Assembly (NCBI GenBank): GCA_944332075.1
Contig: CALVJL010000005.1
Coordinates: 49,359-113,358, forward strand
Direction of reading: 5' to 3'
From: an uncultured Bacilli bacterium
GTDB taxonomy: Bacteria > Bacillota_I > Bacilli_A > RFN20 > CAG-449
Length of the DNA: 64,000 nt
The notes under the pieces are model-generated. The model was given only the letters and a program-made list of their open reading frames with translations. It did no database searches and was not told the origin of the DNA. The stretch's first letter is position 1. Every line of letters begins with the position of its first letter. The translations under genes were made by a program, and so were the position numbers. Shown here one piece after another: positions 15,406-23,938 of this stretch.

Positions 15406-17125
15406 GCAGATTTTTAAAGATCTGGGAAAAGATAAATTTTTCCTGTTTTCCTCAATTATTTTAGCAATTATTTACGTTGTCGCATCTTTATATTTGCCAA
15501 TTTTAGCAGGTGACTGCGTCGATTTAATTGTTGAAAAAGGTAATGTTAATTTTGAAAAGATTTTTCAGATATTTATAATTATGGGACTTCTTTTGGTTAT
15601 CGCCGCTATCGCTCAATATCTTTTAAATCTCTGCAATAACCACTTAATTTATAAATATGCTGCATCTTTAAGAAAAAGAACTTTTGAAAAACTTGAACGC
15701 CTTCCATTAAAGTATCTCGATTCACATCCTTCAGGTGATATTTTATCGAGATTATCAAGTGATATTGAAGTTGTTAATGATGGCTTATTAATTGGCATGA
15801 ATCAACTATTTATTGGAGTCTTTACCATCGTAATGACTTTAGTATTTATGTTTATTCTTAATTACATTATGGCGATTGTTGTAGTCGTTCTTACACCGTT
15901 ATCGCTTTTTGCCGCGCGGTTTATCGCTAAAAATATTAACCGTTATTTTTATCAGCAAGCTTCATATCGCGGCGAGCAAATCGCTTTTATTGAAGAGATG
16001 ATGAATAATCAAAAAGTCGTTAGAGCTTTTAATTATGAAGATAAAAGTGAAGAAGATTTTTCAATAATTACGGATAAGCTAGAAGATGCGACGAGAAAAT
16101 CATCATTTTTCTCAGCCTTACCTAATCCGGTTACAAGATTTGTTAACGCATTAATTTATGCAGTTATTATTTTAATCGGAGCATTATTAACAATTTATAA
16201 TTTAGGCTTTTCTGTTGGATTATTGATGACTTTTTTATCTTTTGCCTCGAAATATGCGACACCTTTTAATGATATATCTTCGGTTATAACCGAACTTGAA
16301 AATGCTTTGACATGTTTAAAAAGAGTCTATGAATTGCTGGATGAAGAAGATGAAGTATCTGATAAAGGTAATAAAAATTTAGAAGCTGTTGAAGGCAATA
16401 TCTCTCTTAATGATGTTTCTTTCTCTTATGATGTTAATCAAAAACTAATTGAACATCTCTCTTTGAATGTTAAAAAAGGTCAAAAGATTGCTTTAGTTGG
16501 GCCAACTGGCTGCGGAAAAACGACATTTATTAATTTATTAATGCGTTTCTATGATGTAAATAAGGGTTCTATTTCAGTTGACGGACATAACATTAAAGCT
16601 ATAACTAGAGATTCGCTTAGAAGAAACTACGGCATGGTGCTTCAAGATACCTATCTTCGTTATGGAACGATTGAAGAAAATATTACTATGGGTGATAACT
16701 TTACTCATGAACAAGTTGTGGAAGCGGCGAAAATGTCGTCTTGTGATCACTTTATTTCTTTATTAAAAGATGGATATAATACATTAATTGATGAAAACGG
16801 AGGGGATTTCTCTCAGGGTCAAAAGCAGTTAATTGCAATATGCAGGGTAATGCTTAGATTACCTCCGATGCTAATCCTTGATGAAGCGACTTCTTCAATT
16901 GATACCCGGACTGAGATTAAGATTCAGCAAGCATTTAATATTTTAATGAAAAATAAAACATCATTTATTGTCGCTCATCGTTTAAGCACGATTAAAGATG
17001 CCGATATTATTTTAGTGATGAAAGATGGAAATGTTATCGAAAGCGGAACCCATCAGGATTTATTAAAGAAAAAAGGCTTCTATTACGAACTTTATAACTC
17101 ACAGTTCGTTAATGAAGATAGTTAA
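15392..17125 (+). CDS. Heterodimeric ABC exporter half with competent Walker motifs (BmrD/LmrD-like)
   Basis: 577 residues: six transmembrane helices and a C-terminal ATPase. Walker A GPTGCGKTT, Walker B LILDEATSSID with the catalytic Glu, and switch His in IVAHRLSTI are intact. The signature is FSQGQKQL, which deviates from LSGGQ. The deviations complement those of the upstream subunit exactly, as in BmrCD, LmrCD and TM287/288. AAGGAGG lies inside the preceding gene about 7 nt before the start, so translation is coupled. A new promoter (TTGTTT-16-TATAAT, 17128-17155) separates it from the thioredoxin gene. Confidence 0.94.
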   Translation: MKLYKQIFKDLGKDKFFLFSSIILAIIYVVASLYLPILAGDCVDLIVEKGNVNFEKIFQIFIIMGLLLVIAAIAQYLLNLCNNHLIYKYAASLRKRTFEKLERLPLKYLDSHPSGDILSRLSSDIEVVNDGLLIGMNQLFIGVFTIVMTLVFMFILNYIMAIVVVVLTPLSLFAARFIAKNINRYFYQQASYRGEQIAFIEEMMNNQKVVRAFNYEDKSEEDFSIITDKLEDATRKSSFFSALPNPVTRFVNALIYAVIILIGALLTIYNLGFSVGLLMTFLSFASKYATPFNDISSVITELENALTCLKRVYELLDEEDEVSDKGNKNLEAVEGNISLNDVSFSYDVNQKLIEHLSLNVKKGQKIALVGPTGCGKTTFINLLMRFYDVNKGSISVDGHNIKAITRDSLRRNYGMVLQDTYLRYGTIEENITMGDNFTHEQVVEAAKMSSCDHFISLLKDGYNTLIDENGGDFSQGQKQLIAICRVMLRLPPMLILDEATSSIDTRTEIKIQQAFNILMKNKTSFIVAHRLSTIKDADIILVMKDGNVIESGTHQDLLKKKGFYYELYNSQFVNEDS

Positions 17126-17127
17126 GA

Positions 17128-17155
17128 TTGTTTAAATAGTTATTTAATGTATAAT
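17128..17155 (+). promoter_or_regulatory. Promoter of trxA
   Basis: TTGTTT (17128-17133), 16-nt spacer, TATAAT (17150-17155); AGGAGGAA follows about 10 nt after the expected start site. Confidence 0.6.
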
Positions 17156-17177
17156 AGAAGTTAGGAGGAACTAATAT

Positions 17178-17483
17178 ATGTCATTATTACATTTAGATAA
17201 ATCAACTTTTGATACCGAAATTAAAGAAGGTAAGACCTTAGTCGACTTCTGGGCACCTTGGTGCGGACCATGCAGAATGCTTGGACCAGTCATTGAAAGT
17301 ATGGCTGAAGGCAGAACTGATGGAGTAAAGATTGCCAAAGTCAATGTCGATGAAAATCCAGAAATCGCTCAAAGATTCCGGGTTTATTCTATCCCTACTC
17401 TTATCTTATTTGAAAACGGCGTCGCTACTAAGCAGACAGTTGGTTTCCAATTAAGAGAAAAACTCGAAGACTTCATTAAGTAA
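17178..17483 (+). CDS. trxA: Thioredoxin
   Basis: A 101-residue single thioredoxin fold, the typical length. The active site is WCGPC (Cys29, Cys32), preceded by FWAPW. The cis-Pro sits in YSIPTL, and the fold ends in the usual Gly-rich strand and helix. It reduces protein disulfides in the cytoplasm with electrons from thioredoxin reductase; no reductase gene is in the window. It has its own promoter and ribosome site, and is followed by a hairpin whose descending arm doubles as the ribosome site of the next gene. Confidence 0.97.
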   Translation: MSLLHLDKSTFDTEIKEGKTLVDFWAPWCGPCRMLGPVIESMAEGRTDGVKIAKVNVDENPEIAQRFRVYSIPTLILFENGVATKQTVGFQLREKLEDFIK

Positions 17484-17489
17484 TTATTA

Positions 17490-17537
17490 AAAAAACCTCT
17501 TCAAAGCGTTACAATAACTCTAAAGAAGAGGTTTTTT
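17490..17537 (+). terminator. trxA terminator overlapping the pepP-like promoter and ribosome site
   Basis: The arms 17490-17502 and 17525-17537 are perfectly complementary over 13 bp and end in T6. The 22-nt loop holds a -10-like TACAAT (17510-17515), and the 3' arm contains GAAGAGG, 10 nt before the next ATG. One structure thus appears to end trxA and start the next gene. Confidence 0.7.
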
Positions 17538-17541
17538 ATTT

Positions 17542-19323
17542 ATGCAGAATATTAATCAAAGAATTGATGAATTAAGAAATCTGATGAAAGAAAAAAATAT
17601 CGATGGAATTTTTATTCCAAGCGATGATTATCACTTAAGCGAATATGTCGGTGATTATTTTAAAGAAAGAGAATTTATCTCTGGTTTTACCGGATCGGCT
17701 GGTTCGGTATTCTTATCGCAAGACGAAGCCTATCTCTATACTGATGGAAGATATTTTCTTCAGGCGGAAGAACAATTAAAAAATACTTATTTAAAGTTAA
17801 TGAAACTCGGTGATAAAAGCGTAATTACTCCTTTTGATCTTTTAAAGAGCAAATTACATATTGAAAATTATCACCTTTGCTTTGATTTTAAGGTTGTCCC
17901 TTATCAATTCGGTAAAGCTTTAGAAGAAGATATTAAAAATAACAGTTTAACTTCAAAGTTAGTTAATGAAGATTTAGTCGGAGAAATTTGGACTTCCCGT
18001 CCGAAGATGAAAAGCAGTGAACTTTTTGTTCTTGAAGAAAAATATGCTGGACAATCATCTAATGAAAAATTAAGAATTGTTAGAGACAAAATGGCTCTAG
18101 ATTCTTTAACTGTTTATATTTTATCTAGCTTAGAAAGCGTGATGTATCTATATAACTTAAGAGCTCACGATATCGATTTTACTCCGGTTGGATTATCTTA
18201 TTCGCTTATTTATCAAGATAGAGCGGTTATTTATCTTCAAGATGCGGCCGTTAATGAAAAAGTTAGAGAGTACCTTTCTTCATTAGGCGTCGAGATTAAA
18301 TCTTATTTTGAATTCTATGAAGATATTAAGAATTTGCGCTTTGAAACTGTTGGCGCGGATAAGCAAAAGGTTAATTATCAGACATTAGAAAGTTTAGATC
18401 CAAGCAATAAAGTCTGCTTTGTTAAAGAATACGTCGCAGACATGAAAGGCGTTAAAAATAAAGTAGAAATTCGTAATATTAAGAAAGCTCATTTAAAAGA
18501 TGCGGTTGCGATGGTGAAATTCATCTATTATCTAAAAACTAACCATGATAAGAAGAGCGAGATTTCAGTTGCAGATAAATTAGAGAGTTTCCGCCGGGAG
18601 CAAAAAAACTTTGTCGATTTATCGTTTGCTACTATCGCGGGATGGGCCGAACATGGGGCGATTGTCCATTATGAAGCGACAGAAGAAACTAATGCTGAGA
18701 TCACCAATAATAATTTCCTTTTAGTCGATTCCGGAGGACATTATTTAGAAGGAACAACTGATATTACTAGAACTATTGTCATCGGCAAAGTTTCATACGA
18801 TATGAAAAAAAATTTCACGTTAGTTTTAAAATCGCATATTGATTTAGCTAAAGCAAAATTCCCTGAAGGTGTAACTGGTAATCAAATCGATATGATTGCT
18901 AGAGAGCCGTTATTCGCTCATCATTTAAACTTTAATCACGGCACAGGACACGGAGTAGGTTATCTTCTCTCAGTCCATGAAGGTCCGCAGAATATTTCTT
19001 TATCTAGAGCTAATAATGTTCCTTTAAAAGAAGGTATGATTACTAGCGATGAACCGGGTTTATATTTAACTAATAAATATGGAATCCGTCACGAAAATCT
19101 TGAATTAACTGTTAAAGACGTTACTAATGAATTCGGGTCTTTCCTCCGTTTTGAACCTTTAACTTTAGTGCCGTTTGATTTAGATGCGATTTTACCTTCA
19201 TATCTTGATGAAGATGAGAAACGTTATTTGAATAACTATCACGCATTGGTTTATAAAAAAGTTAGTAAATATTTAAATGAAGATGAAAGAAAATTCTTAA
19301 AGAAGGCGACGAGGAAAATTTAA
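17542..19323 (+). CDS. pepP: Xaa-Pro aminopeptidase (aminopeptidase P, M24B)
   Basis: 593 residues, the length of the three-domain aminopeptidase P group: two creatinase-like N-terminal domains and a C-terminal pita-bread domain from about residue 310. Metal ligands are visible: Asp in LLVDSGG and in TTDITRT, His in HGTGHGVG, Glu in SDEPGLY and in RHENLELT. It removes N-terminal residues ahead of proline in the cytoplasm. It is translated from a site inside the trxA terminator stem, and its stop overlaps the start of the methylase gene by one base (TAATG). Confidence 0.94.
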   Translation: MQNINQRIDELRNLMKEKNIDGIFIPSDDYHLSEYVGDYFKEREFISGFTGSAGSVFLSQDEAYLYTDGRYFLQAEEQLKNTYLKLMKLGDKSVITPFDLLKSKLHIENYHLCFDFKVVPYQFGKALEEDIKNNSLTSKLVNEDLVGEIWTSRPKMKSSELFVLEEKYAGQSSNEKLRIVRDKMALDSLTVYILSSLESVMYLYNLRAHDIDFTPVGLSYSLIYQDRAVIYLQDAAVNEKVREYLSSLGVEIKSYFEFYEDIKNLRFETVGADKQKVNYQTLESLDPSNKVCFVKEYVADMKGVKNKVEIRNIKKAHLKDAVAMVKFIYYLKTNHDKKSEISVADKLESFRREQKNFVDLSFATIAGWAEHGAIVHYEATEETNAEITNNNFLLVDSGGHYLEGTTDITRTIVIGKVSYDMKKNFTLVLKSHIDLAKAKFPEGVTGNQIDMIAREPLFAHHLNFNHGTGHGVGYLLSVHEGPQNISLSRANNVPLKEGMITSDEPGLYLTNKYGIRHENLELTVKDVTNEFGSFLRFEPLTLVPFDLDAILPSYLDEDEKRYLNNYHALVYKKVSKYLNEDERKFLKKATRKI

Positions 19324-20360
19324 TGAATTATATCGGCAGTAAATTATCGCTTCTGCAGTTTATTGAAGAAGCAATGGATAATGTCGTTAAAACCGACGTT
19401 CATTCATTACTTGACATCTTTGGTGGCACTAATGCAGTTGCTTCTTATTTTAAAACAAAAAATCTTGATATCTATGTTAATGATATCCAGTATTTTTCCT
19501 ATGTAAATGCTAAAGCAATTATCGAAAATAATCATCCATTAACTTTTGAAACATTAAAAAAAGCTGGAATTGCTGATCCTTTTGAATATTTAAATAATTT
19601 AAAGGGCAGAAAAGGTTTTATTTATAAAAACTATTCTTTTGAAGGAACAAAGGAAAAAGAACATCAAAGAATGTATTTTAGCGATGAAAATAGTAAGTTA
19701 ATCGACGCTATTCGTTTAAAAATTCGCCTCTGGCAAAGAAATGCTTTAATCGATGAAAAAGAATATTACTATCTATTGGCTTGTTTAATTGAAGCGAGTG
19801 ATAAAGTTGCTAATACCGCGTCAGTTTATGAAGCTTTCTTAAAGAAAATTAAAACTTCCGCGCAGAAAAGAATGATCTTAAGGCCATTAGATTTAAATAT
19901 CGTTTCTCAAGGCGAACATATGTATTTAGCCTTTAACGAAGATGCTAAAGAATTATTAAGCCATGTTAAAGGTGATATTCTCTATATGGATCCACCTTAT
20001 AATAACCGTAAATATGACACGAATTATCATCTTTTAGAGACTATTGCTTTATATGATTCACCGAAGATTAAGGGTAAAACCGGAGTTCGCGTGGAACTAA
20101 ATAAAAGAAGTAAATTCTGCGTGAAAAATGAAGCCGCGGATTATTTAGAAGAATTGATAAAAGCTGCGCAATTCCGTTATATTTTCTTATCTTATAACGA
20201 TGAAGGAATTATTTCTTTAGATGAAATTGAAAAGATTATGTCTAAGTACGGAACATATTCGCGGTATGAAAAAAAGTATAAACGGTTTAAGGCTGATTCA
20301 AACCGTCAATATGAACGCGATTATACGGTTGAATACGTTCATTGCTTAGTAAAAAGATAA
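19323..20360 (+). CDS. D12-class (Dam-like) DNA adenine-N6 methyltransferase
   Basis: 345 residues. The N-terminus MNYIGSKLSLL is the substrate/SAM-lid motif typical of D12 (MboI/Dam-like) methylases, LDIFGGTNAVA is motif I for SAM binding, and ILYMDPPYNNRKYD holds the catalytic DPPY. The target sequence cannot be read. No restriction nuclease lies nearby, and the gene is coupled by a TAATG overlap to a housekeeping peptidase, so it looks like a solitary methylase or the surviving half of a restriction system. Confidence 0.9.
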   Translation: MNYIGSKLSLLQFIEEAMDNVVKTDVHSLLDIFGGTNAVASYFKTKNLDIYVNDIQYFSYVNAKAIIENNHPLTFETLKKAGIADPFEYLNNLKGRKGFIYKNYSFEGTKEKEHQRMYFSDENSKLIDAIRLKIRLWQRNALIDEKEYYYLLACLIEASDKVANTASVYEAFLKKIKTSAQKRMILRPLDLNIVSQGEHMYLAFNEDAKELLSHVKGDILYMDPPYNNRKYDTNYHLLETIALYDSPKIKGKTGVRVELNKRSKFCVKNEAADYLEELIKAAQFRYIFLSYNDEGIISLDEIEKIMSKYGTYSRYEKKYKRFKADSNRQYERDYTVEYVHCLVKR

Positions 20361-20373
20361 AATTTTCAAAAAG

Positions 20374-20397
20374 ATGCCGCTTTTGACGGCGTTTTTT
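20374..20397 (+). terminator. Rho-independent terminator after the methylase
   Basis: GCCG (20376-20379) pairs with CGGC (20387-20390), extended by wobble and A-T pairs, followed by T7. Confidence 0.75.
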
Positions 20398-20808
20398 TGT
20401 TTTTAAACAAAAATTGTGATAATTTACCCAAATATAACTTTTTTACAAAATATTAAAACAAATATTAATTTAATCCAAAATAGGCAATATTATTCTAAGA
20501 CTAAATTTATTTTTTAAAGAAAGTAACAGATTTACTAATAAAATATTAGAAAAAAACATATTTTTTAAGAAAAAAGGTATATAAATAGAAAAAATGTAAA
20601 GAAAATTAGAATTTTTTAACCATAAAATACATTTATTTAGACTTTTTAGGTATATTTTCAAAATTTTACAAAAGATGATTTTATTGTGCAAAAGAAAATA
20701 AAATGATATTTTTTATTTGCTAAAATGAATAATTGTAGTGGGTTGAGAAACAAATTATTCTAATTAGTTTTCATGACCTGCTTTATTTTAGCAGAGAGGA
20801 GAACTGAG
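20398..20808. other. AT-rich intergenic region upstream of the fibre locus
   Basis: About 410 bases, almost all A and T with many A/T tracts, no credible reading frame and no structured RNA that I can recognise. Near its right end, CTGCT (20778-20782) can pair with AGCAG (20790-20794), forming a small hairpin directly before the GAGAGGAG ribosome site of the next gene. The A-tracts make it a likely curved or regulator-bound promoter region for the seven-gene operon, but no clear -35/-10 pair stands out. Confidence 0.5.
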
Positions 20809-21513
20809 ATGATATTTGCTAATAAAATAAAACATTTACTCTTAGGAACTTTAATTCCTCTTTTTGCTGCTTCCACATTAGTTTTGACGGGATTTTCTTT
20901 ATGGCAGTTTGATATTAACATTGAAAAAAATATTGAATTTTCTTCCCAACCTGTAGTTGTCAATCCATATGTTGATGGCGATTACGGAATCATTACTACA
21001 GCGCAAAACAATGTTCTTTATCCAAAACATTGGCGGTTAGCTTTTGAAGAAGGTGTGGAAGAAGACATTTATGATAATACTACTGGTATCGACTTTACAC
21101 CTGATATTGATGTTAACATAAAAATCACAATGGATGATTATGCTATAGAAACTTTTAGATTAGAAATAAAAACTGAAATTATTTCTGATAATTGTTCAGT
21201 TAATTTAAATGATTATATTTATCCATCTGGATTTATGGTTAGTGGAGTAAATGCTCGATTTCCTCATTATTATGAATTAAGCAGTGCTGAAGAAAAATTA
21301 GCTGCTGAAAGCAGCGGTGGACTTGACTTAATGATTACGCCTATTTTTTACTGGGTCAGCGGTATGAAACCAAATAATACGGCATCATATGGAGAATTCT
21401 TGGGTGTTATGCGCGAATGCACATGCATGGTTAAGGTTACTATGACATTGACGATACTCGGCTTTAATTCAACCGATTTTTCTACAACGACTAATACAGG
21501 AGAAACATTATGA
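20809..21513 (+). CDS. SipW-type signal exported protein (TasA/camelysin-like), paralogue 1
   Basis: 234 residues from ATG 20809, which has GAGAGGAG 7 nt upstream; an ATG at 20773 lacks a site. The signal ends LVLTGFSLWQFD, a variant of the G-x-G-F-S-A-W-x-F pattern shared by all exported proteins of this locus and comparable with GGGTWAAF of B. subtilis TasA. The secreted part has the locus motif WRLAFEEG...DNTTGI (about residues 75-95) and the C-terminal FYWVSGMKPNNT followed by a strand pair. There is no LPxTG anchor. It should be cleaved by the SipW-like peptidase three genes on and assemble outside the cell. Its stop overlaps the next start (ATGA). Confidence 0.75.
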   Translation: MIFANKIKHLLLGTLIPLFAASTLVLTGFSLWQFDINIEKNIEFSSQPVVVNPYVDGDYGIITTAQNNVLYPKHWRLAFEEGVEEDIYDNTTGIDFTPDIDVNIKITMDDYAIETFRLEIKTEIISDNCSVNLNDYIYPSGFMVSGVNARFPHYYELSSAEEKLAAESSGGLDLMITPIFYWVSGMKPNNTASYGEFLGVMRECTCMVKVTMTLTILGFNSTDFSTTTNTGETL

Positions 21514-23924
21514 AGAGTATATTTAGAAAATTTTCATTTTTAGCTTTTATCGTTGTTGTATCACTTGGCGTTTTAGTTGGTTATGGTTTTTCCGACTTTC
21601 TTTTTGGTGGAGTAGCAACTGCTCCATCAACAACTATTGAAAATGTCGATTCATTTGTTGATCCTATTAGACAAAATGCTGTTTTTAATGAACCTGGTGA
21701 CGTTGGATCTGTTGGCACTAAATATTATGATGTTTATTTTATGGCTCAATCAATAAATGGTGGTGCAAAGGATACTAATAATGATGGTGTTTTAAATAAT
21801 TATTGTTATTATGATGTTCCTGACGGATATTCCACTAGCGAGAATATTGCTCACTTTGGAGCTTTTTATGGTGAAAATGATGATGGCTCATTTTATGATT
21901 TACCATCTAATATTGCTTTAGATACCAACCGGTATTTTAAAAAACTTGAAAATGTTGCTGAAGTATCAACATATCAAATGGAAGAAATAGGTGAGCCAAA
22001 AATAAATAATGTTTATGATGGGAATTCTAAAGAGAATGAAAATGAAAGTTGGCCACTTGAGTTTGTTTGTTGGACAACAAATTATGAACCTATATATTCC
22101 TATTTTACCACTCAAAAAGAATGGTGGTGGGATATTAATACATATGTAGAATGGCCAACCCCTAGTGAATTTTACGATGGATATCAAGTTTGGGGGTGGT
22201 ATCCTGGAACCGACGATACAAATTTTGGTACATTCTATACAAATAGTTTATTGTCAATATATGACAAAGAGGATGACGTTAAAGACGAAAATAATGATGG
22301 AGATGCAGTTTATTTAATAAATGGTCGTAAATCGATTTTTGTGTATCCAGTTTATTCGGTAGGAAAAGATTATGCTTCTGTTAGGCCAAGCGATGAAGGT
22401 GGCGAAGGAAATGAATCTTCTATTGTTGATAGCCTACAACTAAGGAAATACCCTGAGAATGCTACTCAAAGTTCTACATATGAATCTAAAATGCCAATTT
22501 ATGATGGTCAATTGACAAGTCAGTTACAGTCGGCACTTGGTGGTGATAGTGGTAGTTATAAAATTTTTAGATTTGACAATATAAACTTCACTGATGAAGA
22601 TGTAAATCAATATAAGTATGTTATCACAGTAGATCGTGCTGAACCAGGATGGGTTGGTGACAAAATTTTAATTACTGATACAGATAGTGGATATTTATTA
22701 AAGACTTGGAGCGGATCAGTTGATCATACATTTGAAATATTTAACGAAGCATTTAAATTTAATAGATATTCTGGCTTATATAATATTTATATAGTTTCCA
22801 AATCTTATGTTACTAGTAGTTCATTTTCTAGTTATGATGATGCATTAAATAACCTCAAATCTTCAAATAATACTTTTATGGATACGGAGAAAATAAAAAC
22901 ATTTTTTAATAATAATAGTATCAATATTTATGATTCAATAGATTGTGATGTGCTAGTACCACATGGAATAACGCAATCTCGTGGCCAATACAGATATACA
23001 TATTGGGATTATTACATTGTTTACGAACGTGTCTATGAACCTAGATTAGTAGGTGGTACTACTACAGGAGGCTTTGATTATTCATTAAATAGTGATTATG
23101 CATTTATTAGAGTTGGAGCAACTGGTGAAGATAAAGACCGGTATGTTTTAAGAAATGTTTATTTAACATCGCAAAGAAATGTTACTAATAATGAGACATA
23201 CCCTAGTAATAATTTTGGAATCCAATTATTAGAAGATGCAAATATTACATATGAATTGATAACTAGAGATGAAGCACAAAATACAGCTGATGATTGGCCT
23301 GAAATAATTACTGCTACTAAAAATGATGGCGATTTTGTATATGAAAAATATTTATCTGAGTCTATTTTGAAAAGCGTAAGTGACGGCTTGATTAAAACTG
23401 CAGATAACGATAACAATAATTTGGATGGGGTTTTTAATTTATTTATAGATGTTGAGTATGGCGATGTTAATGGAGTTACTCAACCTACTAACATATATGT
23501 TTACGCTTATCAATTTAAAAACTTGTTTGTGAATCTATATGAGCAAACATCAGATATTAAATACTATACGGGCAACTATTCAGACTTAGGTCAAACAAAT
23601 AATTATGTTGTAACTGCTGCCTGTTATATGAGAATACAGGATATTAATCAGGGTGATTTGTTATCTTCAGACATGGTAATAAATAAATATACTTATAACG
23701 TTATAGATGCAGCTACTGGTGCAGTAAATGCTTCTGAAACAGGTGAAACAGAAACTCTTGGAGAATATGTTTCTAGATTACAAAGTTCAAATAAATGTTT
23801 ACAAGAGTTAACTACAGGAAGATATATTACGACTAATACTCTTAATGGAAATGATGGAGGATTCGTAATAAATAAAAATTATGCGTTTATTGTTTGTGAT
23901 ATGCCATCGTCATTAGTGAGTTAA
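21510..23924 (+). CDS. Large secreted protein with SipW-type signal, 804 residues
   Basis: The N-terminus has a basic start, a hydrophobic core and LVGYGFSDFLFGG, matching the signal of its neighbours. The secreted remainder is rich in Tyr, Asp, Asn and aromatic pairs. A Trp-rich stretch (WPLEFVCW, EWWWD, YQVWGWY) near residues 175-230 precedes GRKSIFVYPVYS. No enzyme motif, LPxTG or C-terminal anchor is seen; the C-terminus is a plain strand. Its position, next to a small TasA-like protein and just before the peptidase, recalls TapA, the accessory anchor or assembly protein of B. subtilis, though it is far larger and not visibly homologous. It starts by ATGA overlap and is followed by a strong AAGGAGGTG for the peptidase gene. 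Confidence 0.7.
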   Translation: MKSIFRKFSFLAFIVVVSLGVLVGYGFSDFLFGGVATAPSTTIENVDSFVDPIRQNAVFNEPGDVGSVGTKYYDVYFMAQSINGGAKDTNNDGVLNNYCYYDVPDGYSTSENIAHFGAFYGENDDGSFYDLPSNIALDTNRYFKKLENVAEVSTYQMEEIGEPKINNVYDGNSKENENESWPLEFVCWTTNYEPIYSYFTTQKEWWWDINTYVEWPTPSEFYDGYQVWGWYPGTDDTNFGTFYTNSLLSIYDKEDDVKDENNDGDAVYLINGRKSIFVYPVYSVGKDYASVRPSDEGGEGNESSIVDSLQLRKYPENATQSSTYESKMPIYDGQLTSQLQSALGGDSGSYKIFRFDNINFTDEDVNQYKYVITVDRAEPGWVGDKILITDTDSGYLLKTWSGSVDHTFEIFNEAFKFNRYSGLYNIYIVSKSYVTSSSFSSYDDALNNLKSSNNTFMDTEKIKTFFNNNSINIYDSIDCDVLVPHGITQSRGQYRYTYWDYYIVYERVYEPRLVGGTTTGGFDYSLNSDYAFIRVGATGEDKDRYVLRNVYLTSQRNVTNNETYPSNNFGIQLLEDANITYELITRDEAQNTADDWPEIITATKNDGDFVYEKYLSESILKSVSDGLIKTADNDNNNLDGVFNLFIDVEYGDVNGVTQPTNIYVYAYQFKNLFVNLYEQTSDIKYYTGNYSDLGQTNNYVVTAACYMRIQDINQGDLLSSDMVINKYTYNVIDAATGAVNASETGETETLGEYVSRLQSSNKCLQELTTGRYITTNTLNGNDGGFVINKNYAFIVCDMPSSLVS

Positions 23925-23938
23925 GGAGGTGTGACAGC

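Noticed and set aside
20470..20691. Minus-strand frame of 73 codons upstream of the fibre locus
   Set aside because: Composition is Lys/Asn/Ile/Phe/Leu only, as expected from AT-rich non-coding DNA; no ribosome site or conserved pattern.
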